Shown here: piece after piece, positions 33,247 through 46,300 of the stretch
Numbering within the stretch: position 1 is the stretch's first letter
Layout of the letters: each line of letters begins with the position of its first letter
Source of the DNA: Glebionis coronaria
Taxonomy: Eukaryota > Streptophyta > Magnoliopsida > Asterales > Asteraceae
DNA length: 64,000 bases
Assembly: GCA_025667525.1 (NCBI GenBank)
Contig: CM046878.1
Location: 81,922,196-81,986,195, forward strand
Direction of reading: 5' to 3'
Notes under the pieces: model-generated
Databases searched by the model: none
Seen by the model: only the letters and a program-made list of their open reading frames with translations
What the model was told of the DNA's origin: nothing
Translations under genes and position numbers: made by a program

Positions 33247-33724
33247 TTTACACGACAAAGAAGAAACACGTTATTGGATACGGTTAGATATAATTTCCTA
33301 TAGTAGAGGACTTGAAATACCTATTGTCAAGGTTAAAAGAATTATTGTTTTAATCTGATGTCTTGGAACTTACCTTTCGGTTGCCATTCTAACTAGATAG
33401 TTCTTTCATTTAGTTGTAATTAACGATAATATTTGTGTTTCATATATCAGGGTTATAGTTTTGATGTTGTAAGCTTCGTATGAATTCTCGAAATCAGTTC
33501 TAGTTTACTTTTTTTCACGGTTCCAACAGTGTGTATATCTTTCAAGTAGATATTCTATGCCAAAGTGATACTTATTGCCAAATGTGCATCATTTTGTCCT
33601 TGTGGTTCGATTAGCTTAATCAGGAAAGCTAAAACACATATACGCTCGGTTGGCAACATAAAAATGTACTTGTTTCCAGGATGATAAGACTGTGTTTTGA
33701 ATATATATGTTCAACTTTAATAAA

Positions 33725-33873
33725 TCTAATGCTAGCAGGGCTTTGAAGCCCCTTAATGGGAAAATGGATGGCTAGCATGGGGTTGATATTCTCTTCGTGA
33801 GATGATTCGAACTCGGGTTGAGAGACTGGGTGCCTCGGTGGCACACAAGATACTCCGCTGCACCAAACTGCCG
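33725..33873 (-). repeat. tRNA-derived SINE-like element
   Basis: On the minus strand it starts CGGCAGTTTGGTGCAGCGG (A-box-like) and has GAGTTCGAATC (B-box-like) about 55 bp downstream. It lies between an A-run (33875-33883) and 'taataaatcta'. The 3' boundary is uncertain. Not a tRNA gene, since no cloverleaf forms. Confidence 0.55.
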
Positions 33874-34439
33874 TTAAAAAAAAGTATATTGGGCTCAAAT
33901 CCGCTTCTAAACTACCCATTGTCTTATAATATATCATGTAGAATCATTATGCTAACCGATACACAATTCACATCTATCTAACAGATTTTGAGTACCTACC
34001 TTCCTTCCAAGGAAAACCGCGGAAGGATGATGTTGCTATTCCCTCTAAAATCTATGATGGTACTGGTAGCTTGTGTTGTATTGTTGTTGATCCCTTTCGC
34101 CCAATAAATGTTTCTTACCTTTGCCCGTATTTTGCCTATAATAGTTTCATTCTCATTCATTCCAACTTGTTGGTTTGTATTGTCAAAATTGGAACCGTTT
34201 CTAAAAACATTATACGCTTTCTTATGTAAATTTATATAACTTGTTAAAGTAAATTTATATTGTTTGGAATATAATGATTGTGATTACCTTATAAGTTTGA
34301 ATGATGGTATTTCTAAACCAACAAAGATGCGCTTGATTGTTGCTAGTATAAGAGTTATGCCAGGTTTAAAAAGAACATATGAAATTGTTCTTTACATCAT
34401 GTTTGAAATATTTAATACTAGTATATTTTATCTAGCTCT

Positions 34440-34548
34440 AAGGTATTACGATGGGATTCAAACCCGGCTGCCAATTCTGGAAAAATCCCTCACATGGAGA
34501 ATGACAGGAGTCGAATAACTAAATGCATCCATCCAACTGAGATAGACT
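34440..34548 (-). repeat. tRNA-derived SINE-like element
   Basis: The minus strand reads GTCTATCTCAGTTGGATGG (A-box-like), then CCGGGTTTGAATCCC (B-box-like) about 75 bp on. Limits are approximate, and there is no clear tail or target duplication. Confidence 0.5.
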
Positions 34549-35077
34549 TCATTTGCTTGAGCCCAGTATACTAATCTAAGATACTAAGATATCGACCAAC
34601 ATTCTTTGCAGTTTGAGCGGGAGAACACTGAAGCTGGCACAAAACTTCAAAAATAGAGCGGAAGGCAAACCGAAGATGTCCATATTATTCGATGAATTTA
34701 AAGTGTATTAACAAAATTATTGGATGTTGACAATTCTGTTGGTCAAACCATAACAATCTATAGTATAGGTAGTCACATAATTTATATAGTCGTAAAAGAC
34801 AAGCAAGCAACAAGCTATACAAATTTGTGGAAAATTACATTTGTGGATCTAAGTACAAATAAACCGAGAACATAAATGCGAAAGAAGTAAACACGTGTTG
34901 ATTTGTTACAATTTAGTAATTGAAAAAGAAAACATGTCTTTTATCGGATAAGAGATTTTAAAAGCCGAACAAGTGAAGTAAAACATTAAAGCAAACGAAA
35001 CCAAAAAACTAACTAATAGCACCTTGGGCTTTTTTATTTTGGGCTAACACAAAGAGTGGAGATAGTTTCGGCTCCCT

Positions 35078-35085
35078 TATAAATA
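35078..35085 (+). promoter_or_regulatory. Probable TATA box of the second SNF2 gene
   Basis: TATAAATA lies 65 bp before the first ATG (35150) in a context without another TATA-like site. The spacing suits a short 5' leader. Confidence 0.55.
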
Positions 35086-35149
35086 CATTAATTCTTTCAC
35101 GGCCGAACATAAATAAACCGTGCCGTAATAAGCTATATACAGCAGTATC

Positions 35150-38100
35150 ATGAAAAAGGGTAGCACAATGGACAGCATGCATGCTCATTCATTTTATCAG
35201 TTTTTTCGTTTCATGCATGGCCTGGTATGATATTTTTTTTATGTGATATTGTCGAATTTTTCATGTTTAAGACTCGATTGCAGGATCCCGAATGATCTTG
35301 CCTATTCTTGTATACTAGTTTTGACACAGTTTTAAGGAAACTGTTATGTAGATTATACACATTAGAATGCACTTTAAAGGTGCGAACAATGCATGTTTGT
35401 GAGGGTGGAATGACTTTTTGCTTGAAAACCCTAATACTAGTTTTTACCCTTTTTTCTTAATATTTTCTAGGTATTTAGATGGTGGTATTATTGCTATAAA
35501 AGGTAAATTTAGGTTTTGCATTGAATTATTCTGTCTTCTTTGTATTATCTAGCTTCTTGCTAGTTTTATAAATGAAAATTTAGCCGTTAAAAAAAAGATT
35601 AGTTAAGATTTTAATCGGTATGACAAGATTATTTCATACGAAACATTATGAAAAACTATGTTGAAGTGAACTTTTTAACTCTAACAAGGGTAAAACCTCC
35701 AGAAAATAATATACTCTAATTAACAAGAGATTTAGATTTAAGAGCAAATGCCTTTATAGCAAATACCGGCCACTAGACCAAAGGCCTTGGGTTTTCCTAG
35801 CCAGTCCTTGTCCTCATCACTTCATCAAACTGCTTGCTTGACATCGTAGTAAGCAAAAACATGTTAGTACTAAACTTGCATTAGCAGCTATTTATTGCGA
35901 TTTGAAACCATGCATAATGATGAAACGTCACCGTGAAAATGTGTTTTATGTCCAATTTTGTTTTGTTCGATAGTTTACTTGTGATATGATATATAAATTG
36001 CAGGATGTAAGTATTGGATCTAGTAGTAAGACATCTTCACATGGTGCTTCAACATCAAGGACTGTTACTTCTGGTGGTTCATTCGATTCTAAAAGGAAAA
36101 GGAAAATTGAAAATTTTGGTAGATACCCTCATATTTTATACAATTCTCATGACAGATTTCTGACACCTTTTAAAAGGCGTTGTTTGGATAAAGAGTCGCC
36201 TAAAAAAGTGTTTATCTCATACGATACATCACTCAAGAACATAAAGGAAGAGATGGTGGGAAAACTTAATGTGTTGAATAACATGGGTCTGTTACCACCT
36301 AAAATCAGGCAGCCAGATATTCCAATAACGATCAATTTGGACGATGATGACCCTGATATCTCACTTGGTGTATGTCGTGAAAATCGTCAGTGTATCTTTG
36401 ACTTGGAGGATGGCGATGACGTCGATGACCCTGATATACGAATCTTTGAGAAAATGAGTCAACCCCGCCAACCCCCGTCAAAGAAACGGTGTCACGTAGA
36501 TAAGAAATCAGATATCTCTGGACAGTGGTCATCACCTAGTGCCCCAACAACTCATGATGTTTCTAAATATATAATATTTGAGAAAAAAGATGAACAGTCT
36601 GTTTACCGAGCTGCATTGCAGGTGAGCATAATTATTTTTAGTGTCCTGATGGTCTTTTTATATGTGGTTTATTTTGTGGATCTTCCGATAGCGAGGAATC
36701 CTGATGGAAAATAGTATATGTGACTTGATATTTTATGTCATTTCATTGCAGAATCTTGACCAGCCAACCTCGGAGGCTACTCCAACACGCGGTGCATTAG
36801 CTGTTCCACTAATGAAACACCAGGTTAAGATCGAGCTTTTGATTTATCACCAAGAACTTGTTAATTAGCTGACCTTTTAAAAGACAAACGCATACTAATT
36901 AACAAGAAAAAAAATCTTAGCTAATTTGTGTTCCCTTGAGCATGCATCTGTAAGGTTAATTAGTTTCATAATAATTTTTTAGACATAAAATCATTATTGG
37001 AATATTTATTATTGCCACAATTTAATTTGTCATATTAGGAAAGTTATCAACTTTTTCATAGTATATAATATCTTAGTATAGGTTTACTCAGAAGTTACTT
37101 CTTCTCTACTTTGCTTTGAATTTTTAACATTAGGTATTTTGAGACTTTGTATTCTAGTTGAGCATGAAATATTTTGACAGAGAATTGCTCTGGCATGGAT
37201 GATAGAACAAGAGACAAATAATAGGCATTGTGTTGGAGGATTTCTTGCTGATGATCAGGTAACCTTTACTATTCAGATTTACCCCTACAAAATATTTTTT
37301 CTGGGTTATAAGATTTGCGTTGATTGTGTATGGATTCAGGGACTGGGTAAAACGATGTCGACAATTGCACTTATTTTGATGGAAAGGTCTCCTCCATCTC
37401 CTTATGTTGGTGTTACTGAAGTTAAGATGGAAAAGGCGGAGACTTTCAATTTGTATGATGTTGATCAAGTTGATGTGATCAAGGATACAAAGGGTATGAC
37501 AAATGCGGGAACACTTATTGTGTGCCCCAAGTGTGTCATTCAGCAATGGTATGATGAATTACATAATAAAGTAAGCGCCAAATCTAGACTGTCGGTTTTA
37601 ATATACCATGGTACAAAACGAACCAAAGATCCAGTTGAGCTATCAAAGTACGATGTTGTCCTCACCACATACTCAATTGTGAGCAATGAGGTTCCAATAA
37701 AGCCCCTTACTAAGGAAGATTACGATGAAGACGACTATTTTGATTTTTATCGGCCAGATTCTCCGTCTAATAAGAAAAGGAAGCTATCGGAAGAACTGAC
37801 GAAGGGAGCGGCAAAGTTGACGTATAAATCATCAGTTTCACCTCTTGTGAAAGTGAGGTGGTTTAGGGTGGTATTAGATGAGGCCCAAATTATTAAGAAT
37901 CATAGAACTAAGGCCTCTAGGGCTTGTTGGGGTCTCAAAGCTACACGTAGGTGGTGCTTATCAGGTACTCCGATTCAGAATACCATTAATGATCTTTATA
38001 GTTACTTTAGATTCTTGAGATATGCTCCGTATGCTGAGATACAAACATTTCGGTCAACAATCAAGAACCTGATAAAAAGGAACCCTGACGATGGCTATTG

Positions 38101-40648
38101 GAAGTTACGAGCTATCTTGACGACAATGTTGCTCCGACGCACAAAAGGTTATATATGATTTTCATTTTATTTTTGCACCATCGTCTTAAGCTTTTAGTTG
38201 GATTAGATCAATTTATTAGACAAGTTTCCTTACAGTGTGTTTGGATACGTATTTTGAAAATTATGTGAATACTGTGACTTCAGCATCTAGTATTTGCGGA
38301 ACTTACTGCTCTTTTTATCTGATCTAGGATCATTTTGCTAAGAAATATATCAAGCTCTTCAGAAACTTTAGCTGTAATATTTTTTGGTATATATATTTGG
38401 AGATTCTTAGAGTATATTTTGTGTAGATACACATATTGATGGAAAACCGATCATCTCGTTGCCAACTAAGACTGTTCATATGGAAAAATTGGACTTCACG
38501 GACGAGGAGCGCCAGTTTTACACCGCACTAGAGGAGCATTCCCGCGCTCAGTTTCTAGTATGTTTTAATGCATTAAATTCTCACGTATAGACATAAAATT
38601 TCAACCATATAACATTTGATGCGTTTCATCTCATACATATAAACGGGTAAAATGAGAAAAGTTAACCAAAAGGGGAAAGGTCAAATCACGGGCCAAACTG
38701 GTTGAAAGACTCCCAATGTCTTTTTAATGATATAAACATTTTTTATAAATCGTTTTCTACAAACCATTAAAATTTCGCGTAGATATGTATAGACATAAAA
38801 TTACAACCATATAAATCTATTTTTATAACGATCTTGTTTATTGTTATAACCATACCTAACGTGACCTGTTTGGACTATTGACCCGACGATCCTGTTTTGT
38901 CTCTTAATGGAACCTGCGTGACACCCCCATATTGTCACCTCTAGTAAAGCTCGTACACTTCATCTTTTGTCTGTTTCTTATTAGTATGAATTAACTTTAC
39001 TTTTGTACATGATTAGAAATATACTAATGCTGGAAGTCTGCAACAAAACTATGCAAACATATTGGTGATGCTTTTGCGCCTTCGACAAGCTTGTGGTCAC
39101 CCACTACTTGTTCCACTACGTTTTACAGAAACAAGATCAACTTCTGAGTTGGAATCGTCTCTTGAGGAGGCAAAACAGCTTTCCCCAGAAAAACGGAAAA
39201 GTCTTCTAAATTGCTTGAAAGCTTCTTTAGCCAGTTGCCGAATATGCGGGGTATGTAAAAGACGTATTTACTCCATCTATGTTTGTATTTTTGTCATCAT
39301 TTAGATTTCTGTCGTTTAGTTCAATGGTATATGTAATTTAGCGGAATATATAAATTAATAGCTGTTCGTCTGACGTACACTCTGTAGGATCCACCTAAAG
39401 ATGCTGTTGTGACGACATGTGAACATGTTTTCTGTGAACAGTGCATCCTTCAACGACTTTCTTGTGACGATTGTGTGTGCCCATATTCCGGATGCAATGC
39501 TCTACTTGATCCATCTTTGGTATTTTCTAAATCCACCCTTGCACTTTCTGAGTGTTCAGCTGAGCCTCTTGATCATTGTTCATCCAACGTCTCCATTAAA
39601 GCTGAGCCTCTTGATCATTGTTCATCCAACGTCTCCATTAAAGCTGAGCCCCTTGATCCTGGTTCATCCAACGTAACTATTAAAGCTGAGCCCCTTGATA
39701 ATGGTTCATCCAACGCAACTGTTAAGTCTGAGCCTCTTGATTATTATATATCCAATGATGCCGTCAAATCATCCAAATTTGAAGCTGAACTGGCCCTCAA
39801 ATCAACTAAAATTAAGTGTGCCATGGAATATATACAATCTATTGTTAAACCACGGGAAACTACAATGGAAACCAGTTCTTCTTCGTCTGTTGGTGGTAGC
39901 GTCATGGGGGAGAAAGTAATTGTTTTTTCACAATGGACGAAGCTGTTGGATTTTCTTGAACCATGTCTTAGAGATTCTTCCATTGGTTTCCGAAAACTTG
40001 ATGGAACAATGTCTATTCCTGAACGAGATAAAGCAGTGAAAGATTTCAATAGGCTTCCCGAGGTTCGTCCACAATATTACCATGTCTTACAGTTTTGACT
40101 CATTTCCTTTTATTCTAGTATTTTTTATGTTGTTTATGTAACCTAATTCACATATCATGTAGGTAAGTATTATGATTACATCACTGAAAGCAGCAAGTCT
40201 TGGGTTGAACATGGTTGCTGCCAATCATGTACTCCTGTTGGATCTCTGGTGGAACCCGGCAGTTGAAGAACAAGCCATTGATAGAGCTCACAGGATCGGC
40301 CAGACTCGTCCAGTTAAAGTGATGCGGTTGACTGTTAAAGAAACTGTTGAAGACCGTATTTTAAAACTTCAGGTAAACACATTCTCACATAATGTCTTTC
40401 AATGGCATGATATATATTACAAATACTGTTTCACCTCATTTCTAGTTCGGTCACCTCATTTTCATAAGAGCTTTTTGGTGAAATTCCAATGTTGACATAT
40501 TCTCTCCTAGAATTAACGAAAGATTTATTGTTTCTTGCAGGAAAAGAAGAGGGAAATTGTGCAATCTGTATTTGGTGGTGGGGATTTTGAGCTTATAAAA
40601 CAGACCCGCCTTACAGTGGACGACTTGAGATATCTTTTTGGGTTCTAG
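35150..40648 (+). CDS. SNF2-family ATPase with RING finger, ULS1/FRG (CHR27/28) type (1002 aa)
   Basis: Ten exons: 35150-35224, 36004-36621, 36752-36823, 37181-37258, 37340-38147, 38427-38557, 39017-39250, 39388-40062, 40163-40372, 40541-40648; GT-AG introns and one continuous frame. The first in-frame ATG (35150) is used; the ATG at 35168 would give six residues fewer. Residues 131-141 ([11 protein letters not shown]) look like a SUMO-interacting motif, with a second candidate, IFDLEDGDD, in the same exon. Lobe 1: GLGKT (282-286), DEAQ (461-464), LSGTPIQN (488-495). The RING is C3HC4: Cys668, 671, 683, His685, Cys688, 691, 703, 708. Five 14-residue repeats (730-799) carry three IKAE and one VKSE motif. 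Lobe 2 ends with [11 protein letters not shown] (934-944). Yeast ULS1 combines the same parts (SUMO-binding motifs, Snf2 ATPase, RING) as a SUMO-targeted ubiquitin ligase, so a similar nuclear role is likely. A Copia LTR begins 55 bp after the stop and probably supplies the 3' UTR. Confidence 0.9.
39559..39768 (+). repeat. 42-bp coding minisatellite, five units
   Basis: Five head-to-tail 42-bp units (39559, 39601, 39643, 39685, 39727) encode AEPLD..SSN..-type blocks. Each of the first four joints forms a Psi-K-x-E motif followed by P (IKAEP three times, VKSEP once). The first two units are almost identical, which suggests recent turnover. Confidence 0.95.
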
Positions 40649-40703
40649 TAATTCACACGACATAGAAGAAACAAGTTATTGGATACGGTTAGATATAATG
40701 ACT

Positions 40704-41151
40704 TATTAAAACTAATTTGATAAGTGATATAAGTTGAAGGGGTAAAAAGGTAATATTTTTCCTTTGTATTTTTCTTGTTTTTCTTTTGTTTCTTGTTTTG
40801 TGCAGGTATTGGAAGATAAAGGACTATATTTGCCAAGACTGGAAACTTACTTTACACGCTTGCACGCGTCTTTATATTTAGCCACATATCACTTGTTAGG
40901 TAGTTTTAGTGTGTGTAAAAAGTGTGAAAAGTCTCTCTTGACGTTCATCATTCCAGTTCTTTTGTTGGTTTATGAATCTTGATCTTGGATTGTAAGATCT
41001 TGATTCTGTTATTGATTTCTTTTGCTTTGTATGTATGATCAAACAGCATAGTATCACATTTGAAGTGATAGCTATACGCAGTTAATAAAAGATAAAGGGG
41101 TGTTTGGTTGAATTAAACTGGATCTTGTTTTTAGTTTTATAAAATTGAATA
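40704..41151 (+). mobile_element. Copia-2 5' LTR (448 bp)
   Basis: Starts TATTAAAACTAATT and ends AAATTGAATA: the ends are TA...TA, with TATT/AATA inverted, in place of TG...CA. It lacks 17 bp present in the 3' LTR near 46540, probably a small deletion between short T-rich repeats. Confidence 0.9.
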
Positions 41152-41164
41152 TGGTATCAGAGCC
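41152..41164 (+). promoter_or_regulatory. Copia-2 primer binding site
   Basis: TGGTATCAGAGCC, complementary to initiator Met-tRNA, directly abuts the LTR. Confidence 0.95.
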
Positions 41165-41741
41165 ATTGGTTCTTGATATCTGCTTTTAACTGGTTTTTTG
41201 AGAATACGTTGATTGATCTTGTGGTTAATCATATCTTGATTGTGTTTAATCGCAAGTTTGATCAATTAAATTTTTAGGGTTTTCTAAAAATTTGGGGGTT
41301 TTTCGATTCTTGGTGTCCTGAGGTGATTAATTGGGTTCTTGTGCAATTAATTAGGTTTAATTGCACATCTGGTAAGTTTTGTCAAGAAACCCTAAAAATC
41401 AGAAATTAGGGTTTTCTTGATTAAAGGTAATTGTGGTTATTTCTTGTTGTTTTTTGGTGTTTCATCTTGTTTTCAGGTAGTTCTTCCGCTGTGCATATTG
41501 GTTTATAAGATCTGCTTGATCTTGTAAATCTTGGTTTCTGTTTGGAGTTTGTTGCAGCGCGTGCTTTGTAATACCACTCGTCTCTCTCTTTTTATTTCTT
41601 GTTTCTAGAGGGTGATTAGGTGTCGAAGGGATCTAGGTAGTTTGGAGGTTTGATTGATTGAGAGGTTATTTGCTTCTTGGTAGTTGTTTGTAAAGGAGTT
41701 ACAAGGATTGTGTTTTCTTTGTCTGTTTTTTATCTTGCATC

Positions 41742-44700
41742 ATGTGTGAAGGTGATAAGGAAGTCCGTGATACTGATGATGAGAGTAATACAGTCATTCA
41801 CTCTAATGACCCTCTCTATTTGCACCCATCTGATACTAATGGCCAACCTATTGTAACCACTAAATTGACTGGTCCTGAAAATTATAAAGTATGGGCTGCT
41901 GCTTTTAAACTTGCATTACACACTAAAAATAAGTTGGGTTTTATTGATGGTTCATGTGTTAAAGATAAAGAGGATGAGTTTTTACAAGAACAATGGGATA
42001 GATGCAATGCTGTTGTTCTTTCATGGATTCTTGGTTGTATTTCTTCTGAGTTGTATCAAGGGCAAATTTTTTCTAAAAGTGCTAAAGATGTTTGGGATGA
42101 ATTTAAGGAGACTTATGATAAAATTGATGGGTCTGTTATATATAATTTGCATTTTAAGATTTGCTCTCTTACTCAATCTGGGTCCTCCTTATCTGAGTAC
42201 TATCACACTTATAATAGTCTATGGAGACAATTTGATTCTTTGGTTAATCTGCCTAGTTGCACTTGTGAGGGTGCTCCTCAACTTAAAACTCATAATAGTC
42301 TGATGAGATTGATGCAATTTCTTATGGGATTGGATGACACTTATAGTGTTGTAAGAAGTCAATTGTTGACTTCTGATCCTTTACCAGATGTGAAATCTGC
42401 ATTTGCTACTCTATCCAGAGTTGAATCTCACAAGAATAACTTGGTTCATAATTCTTCTGTTAGACCTAACTCTTCTGTTTTTGCTACTAGACCATCTACT
42501 TGGTCTAATAGTAATAACAATAACTGGTATAACAACAATAATAATAATAATAGTAGGCCTTCTCAAGGGAGAGGAACTACTAGGAATAATAATTTGGTTT
42601 GTAAGCATTGTAATATGACTGGTCATACCATTGATAGATGTTTTGAGCTTAATGGATATCCACCAGGATTCAAGAAAAGAACTCCTGGTGGTGCTAATTC
42701 TAATACTTCATCTAGTGGTGTTAATACTAGTTCTGCTTCTGTTAAGAATGATTCAAGTACAGGAAACTCTATGCCTTTTACTCAAGATCAGATTAACAGA
42801 TTGATGGCTTTGATTGGTTCTAAGCCTGATAATAGTGAGTTGCAGTCTGGTGCTGCTGGTATTTTTTCTTTTTCTAATCATGTGATTAGTTTTGTTACTT
42901 GCAAGTTTTTTAACTATAACACTAACATTAGTACATATAGTACTTATGTTGGATGGATTTTTGATTCTGGTGCCTCTCAACACATGACTTTTTCAACTGA
43001 TCATTTAACTGATGTTATAAGTGTTGCTCATTTGAATATAACTGTTTCACACCCTAATGGAACTATAGAATTGGTTAAATATGTTGGAAATTATAAACTT
43101 ACTGAGAAAATTAGTTTGAAAAATGTGTTAGTGGTACCTGGATACAAAGTCAGTCTTATTTCTATTCATAAACTTGCTAAGGACAATAAATTTGTTGTTT
43201 CTTTCACTGAATCTAAGTGTTTCATTCAGGATTCTCTTCAAAAGTCCCTCTTGGGGACTGGTAGTGAGAATAATGGATTATATGTGTTTGATTCAGGTAG
43301 GAAAAATTTTAATAGTAAAATTACTTGTTGTATGCTTTCTAAGTGTATTTGGCACAACAGGCTTGGTCATCCTTCAGATCAAGTTTTGAATGTGTTGAAA
43401 GATACTCTTAAGATTGATGACTTGGGTGAAACTCAGCCTTGTGATGTGTGTCACAAGGCTAAGCAAACCAGGGAACCTTTTCCTCTTAGTGATCATAAGA
43501 CCTTGCATTTGGGTGATATTATTCATTTAGATGTTTGGGGCCCTTATAAGATTAAGAGTAGGAAGGTTTCAGATTTTTTCTTACCATTGTTGATGATTAT
43601 ACTAGAGCTGTCTGGTTGTATTTGCTTAAAGGAAAAGATGAGGTTTTGGGGAAAGTTGTAGAGTTTTATAATCTCATTAAAAATCAGTTTGATATTTCTG
43701 TTAAAATTTTTAGAAGTGATAATGGGACTGAGTTTATAAATCATATGTTTGAAAAATTTGTTACATCTAAGGGTATAATACACCAGACTTCTTGTGTATA
43801 CACTCCTCAACAAAATGGTATTGTTGAAAGAAAGCATAGACATCTGATTAATGTTGCTAGAGCCCTCATGTTTCAGGGGGCATTCCTTTAAACATGTGGT
43901 CTGAGTGTATTTTAACATCTGTGTACCTTATTAACAGACTTCCTACCTCTGTGCTTTCTGGAAAAAGTCCTTATGAAATGATTTACAATGTCTCACCTAG
44001 TCTCTCTTCGCTTAAAAGTTTTGGTTGTTTGTGTTTTGCAATTGTGTTAAGTAATTCAGATAAATTTTCTGCTAGGTCTGATAAATGTGTTTTTATGGGA
44101 TATTCTAACACAAAAAAGGGTTATAAACTTTATAACCTTGAAACAAAAAGTTTTTTCTTCTCCAGAGATGTGAAGTTCTATGAGACTGTTTTTCCTTTTA
44201 AAAATGGTGATTTAGTTAAAGATTTTGTGTTTGAAGAAAATGGTGTTAACAGTCAAAACTTTTTTGACCTAGTAGATACAGAGTCAAGTGAACCCTATGA
44301 TGAAAAGAGAGACAATAAGGATGATATGGATAATAGTGTGACTCCTGACTTTGTAGATGTGTCTAGTGACACTTCTCCTAATGTTGCCAGACATTCTAGG
44401 GGGGTAGTCAAAGAGTCTAGATTAGACAAGATTGACAGCAGCCAGAATGATCTAGGTGGCAATTTAGAAAGTTATGAAGGAGATGACATTATCAATAATG
44501 ATGATGATTATGAGTCTGAGGGTGATGACTTTGTGGAATTTAAACAAATGTTTGAGTCTGAATATGGTAATAGTCCAGAAAGACCAGAGTTAAGGAGATC
44601 TAGTAGACCTGTTAAAACTCCTGCTAAATTTGACAATTATGTGATGGATAAAAAGGTTAGATATGATATTAATAGTGTGCTTAGCTATGCCAATTTGTCT

Positions 44701-46293
44701 ATGCATAATTTTGTCTTTGCTAATAATTTGAATAAAATTCATGAACCCAAATCTTATTCAGAAGCTATTAAAAATCCAAAATGGATTGAAGCTATGAATG
44801 AAGAAATGGATGCTCTTAACAGAAATAACACTTGGGTAATTGTAGATTTACCACCAGGTAGAAAAGCAGTTGCTTGTAAGTGGTTATGGAAAGTTAAATA
44901 CAAATCTAGTGGTGAGGTTGAAAGGTTCAAAGCTAGGGTTGTGGCTAAAGGGTTTAGTCAGAAAGAGGGTATTGATTATGAGGAAACATTTTCACCAGTT
45001 GTGAAAATTGTTACTGTTAGATGCCTTATTTCTGTTGTTGTTCACTATGCTTGGCCTGTGTATCAACTTGATGTTAATAATGCATTCTTATATGGTGAAT
45101 CAGATGAAGAGATTTACATGACACTTCCTGAGGGATATGGGTCTAATGATAATAAAGTATGTAGACTCACTAAGTCTTTGTATGGCCTTAAACAAGCACC
45201 AAGAAAGAGGAATGAAAAATTAACTAGTGTGCTTGTTGAAAATGGATTTATACAAAGTAAAAGTGATGTTTCTCTTTTCACTAAAAATGAGAATAATTCT
45301 TTTGTGGCATTACTGGTTTATGTTGATGATATTATCATAACTGGTAACAATGAATCTGTTATTAATGAGTTTAGGAAATACTTGAGTTCTAAATTTAAAA
45401 TTAAAGATCTTGGAAAGCTTAAGTACTTCTTAGGCATAGAAGTACTTGATGCTAACAATGGTCTTGTTCTTAATCAAAGAAAGTATTGTCTTGAGCTTCT
45501 ATCTAAATATGGTATGCTGGCATGTAAGCCAGCTAAAGCACCTATTCCTGATTTATCTAAAAAGAAAAAAGATCAGAAAGTTATAGAACAAGATGTTCCT
45601 GTTGATAACAAAACTTGTTATCAGAAAATTGTTGGAAAATTGATCTATCTTACATTAACTAGGCCTGATATAGCCTATGCTGTTCACAATCTTAGTCAAT
45701 TTATGCATGATCCTTATAAGTCACACTTAAAGCTTGCTTTTCATGTTCTTAGATATCTTAAGGGTTCTCCTGGTAATGGTATCTCTTTTATGAAAAACAA
45801 TGACTTAAGTCTTACTGCATTTGTTGACTCAGACTGGGCAAAATGTAAGATTACTAGAAAGTCTGTTACAGGATATACTGTTTATCTTAGAAATAATCTT
45901 GTTTCCTGGAAAAGTAAAAAGCAGTCTGTTCTAGCAAAATCTTCAGCAGAAGCTGAATATAGAGCTATGAACAGTGTTGCTTGTGAGATAATGTGGATTA
46001 TTAAGATCATGAAGGATCTGAAAGTAGATATAAGTTTACCAGTTCCTATTCACTGTGATAGCAGTTCTGCAATTCAGATTGCTGCTAATCCAGTGTTTCA
46101 TGAAAGGACTAAACATTTTGAAATTGACTTATATTTCTTAAGAGAAAAAGTATCTGCAGGTTTGATTAAGACTTTGAAAGTCAAATCTGAGGACAATGTG
46201 GCTGATATGTTTACTAAGGGCTTATCCATCAAAGATCATAAGTTCCTGAGTGATAAGCTTAATCTTGTCAACCTATATCACAAATCAACTTAA
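41742..46293 (+). pseudogene. Copia-2 gag-pol polyprotein with two frameshifts
   Basis: The reading starts MCEGDKEVRDTD at 41742. Gag (UBN2 type, LTGPENYKVWAAAFK) is followed by a zinc knuckle CKHCNMTGHTIDRC after an Asn-rich tract, protease FDSGASQHM (about 42960) and the integrase HHCC region (HNRLGHPSD...CDVCHKAK). Frame 1 fails near 43570 by loss of one base in a T run. The second frame carries SDNGTEF and QQNGIVERKHR of the integrase core and fails near 43885 by another one-base loss. The third frame (to 46293) has RT with YVDDI and RNase H with FVDSDW, SSAEAEYRA and HCDSSSAI. In the RT the stretch YGLKQAPRKRN has Arg where Trp is usual. If the two shifts are sequencing errors in homopolymers, the element would be nearly intact. 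Confidence 0.9.
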
Positions 46294-46300
46294 GAGGGGG
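46292..46300 (+). promoter_or_regulatory. Copia-2 polypurine tract
   Basis: AAGAGGGGG lies directly against the 3' LTR and overlaps the end of the gag-pol stop codon. Confidence 0.85.

Larger units (their letters stand above)
33247..35077. other. Spacer between the tandem SNF2 genes
   Basis: Contains the 3' flank of the first gene, two SINE-like elements and unassigned A/T-rich sequence. The frame at 34264-34518 runs into a SINE-like head and has no recognised domain. No transposase or gene is seen. Confidence 0.6.

Noticed and set aside
33725..34548. Possible tRNA genes at the B-box-like sequences
   Set aside because: Only A- and B-box-like blocks are present; acceptor and anticodon arms do not form, so SINE-like elements fit better.
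42530..42560. Asn-coding AAT/AAC run as a microsatellite of interest
   Set aside because: A short Asn-rich linker is common in Copia Gag ahead of the zinc knuckle.
43560..43900. Programmed frameshifting in Copia-2
   Set aside because: The shifts lie inside the integrase, not at gag-pol, and each is a one-base loss relative to the expected domain sequence.
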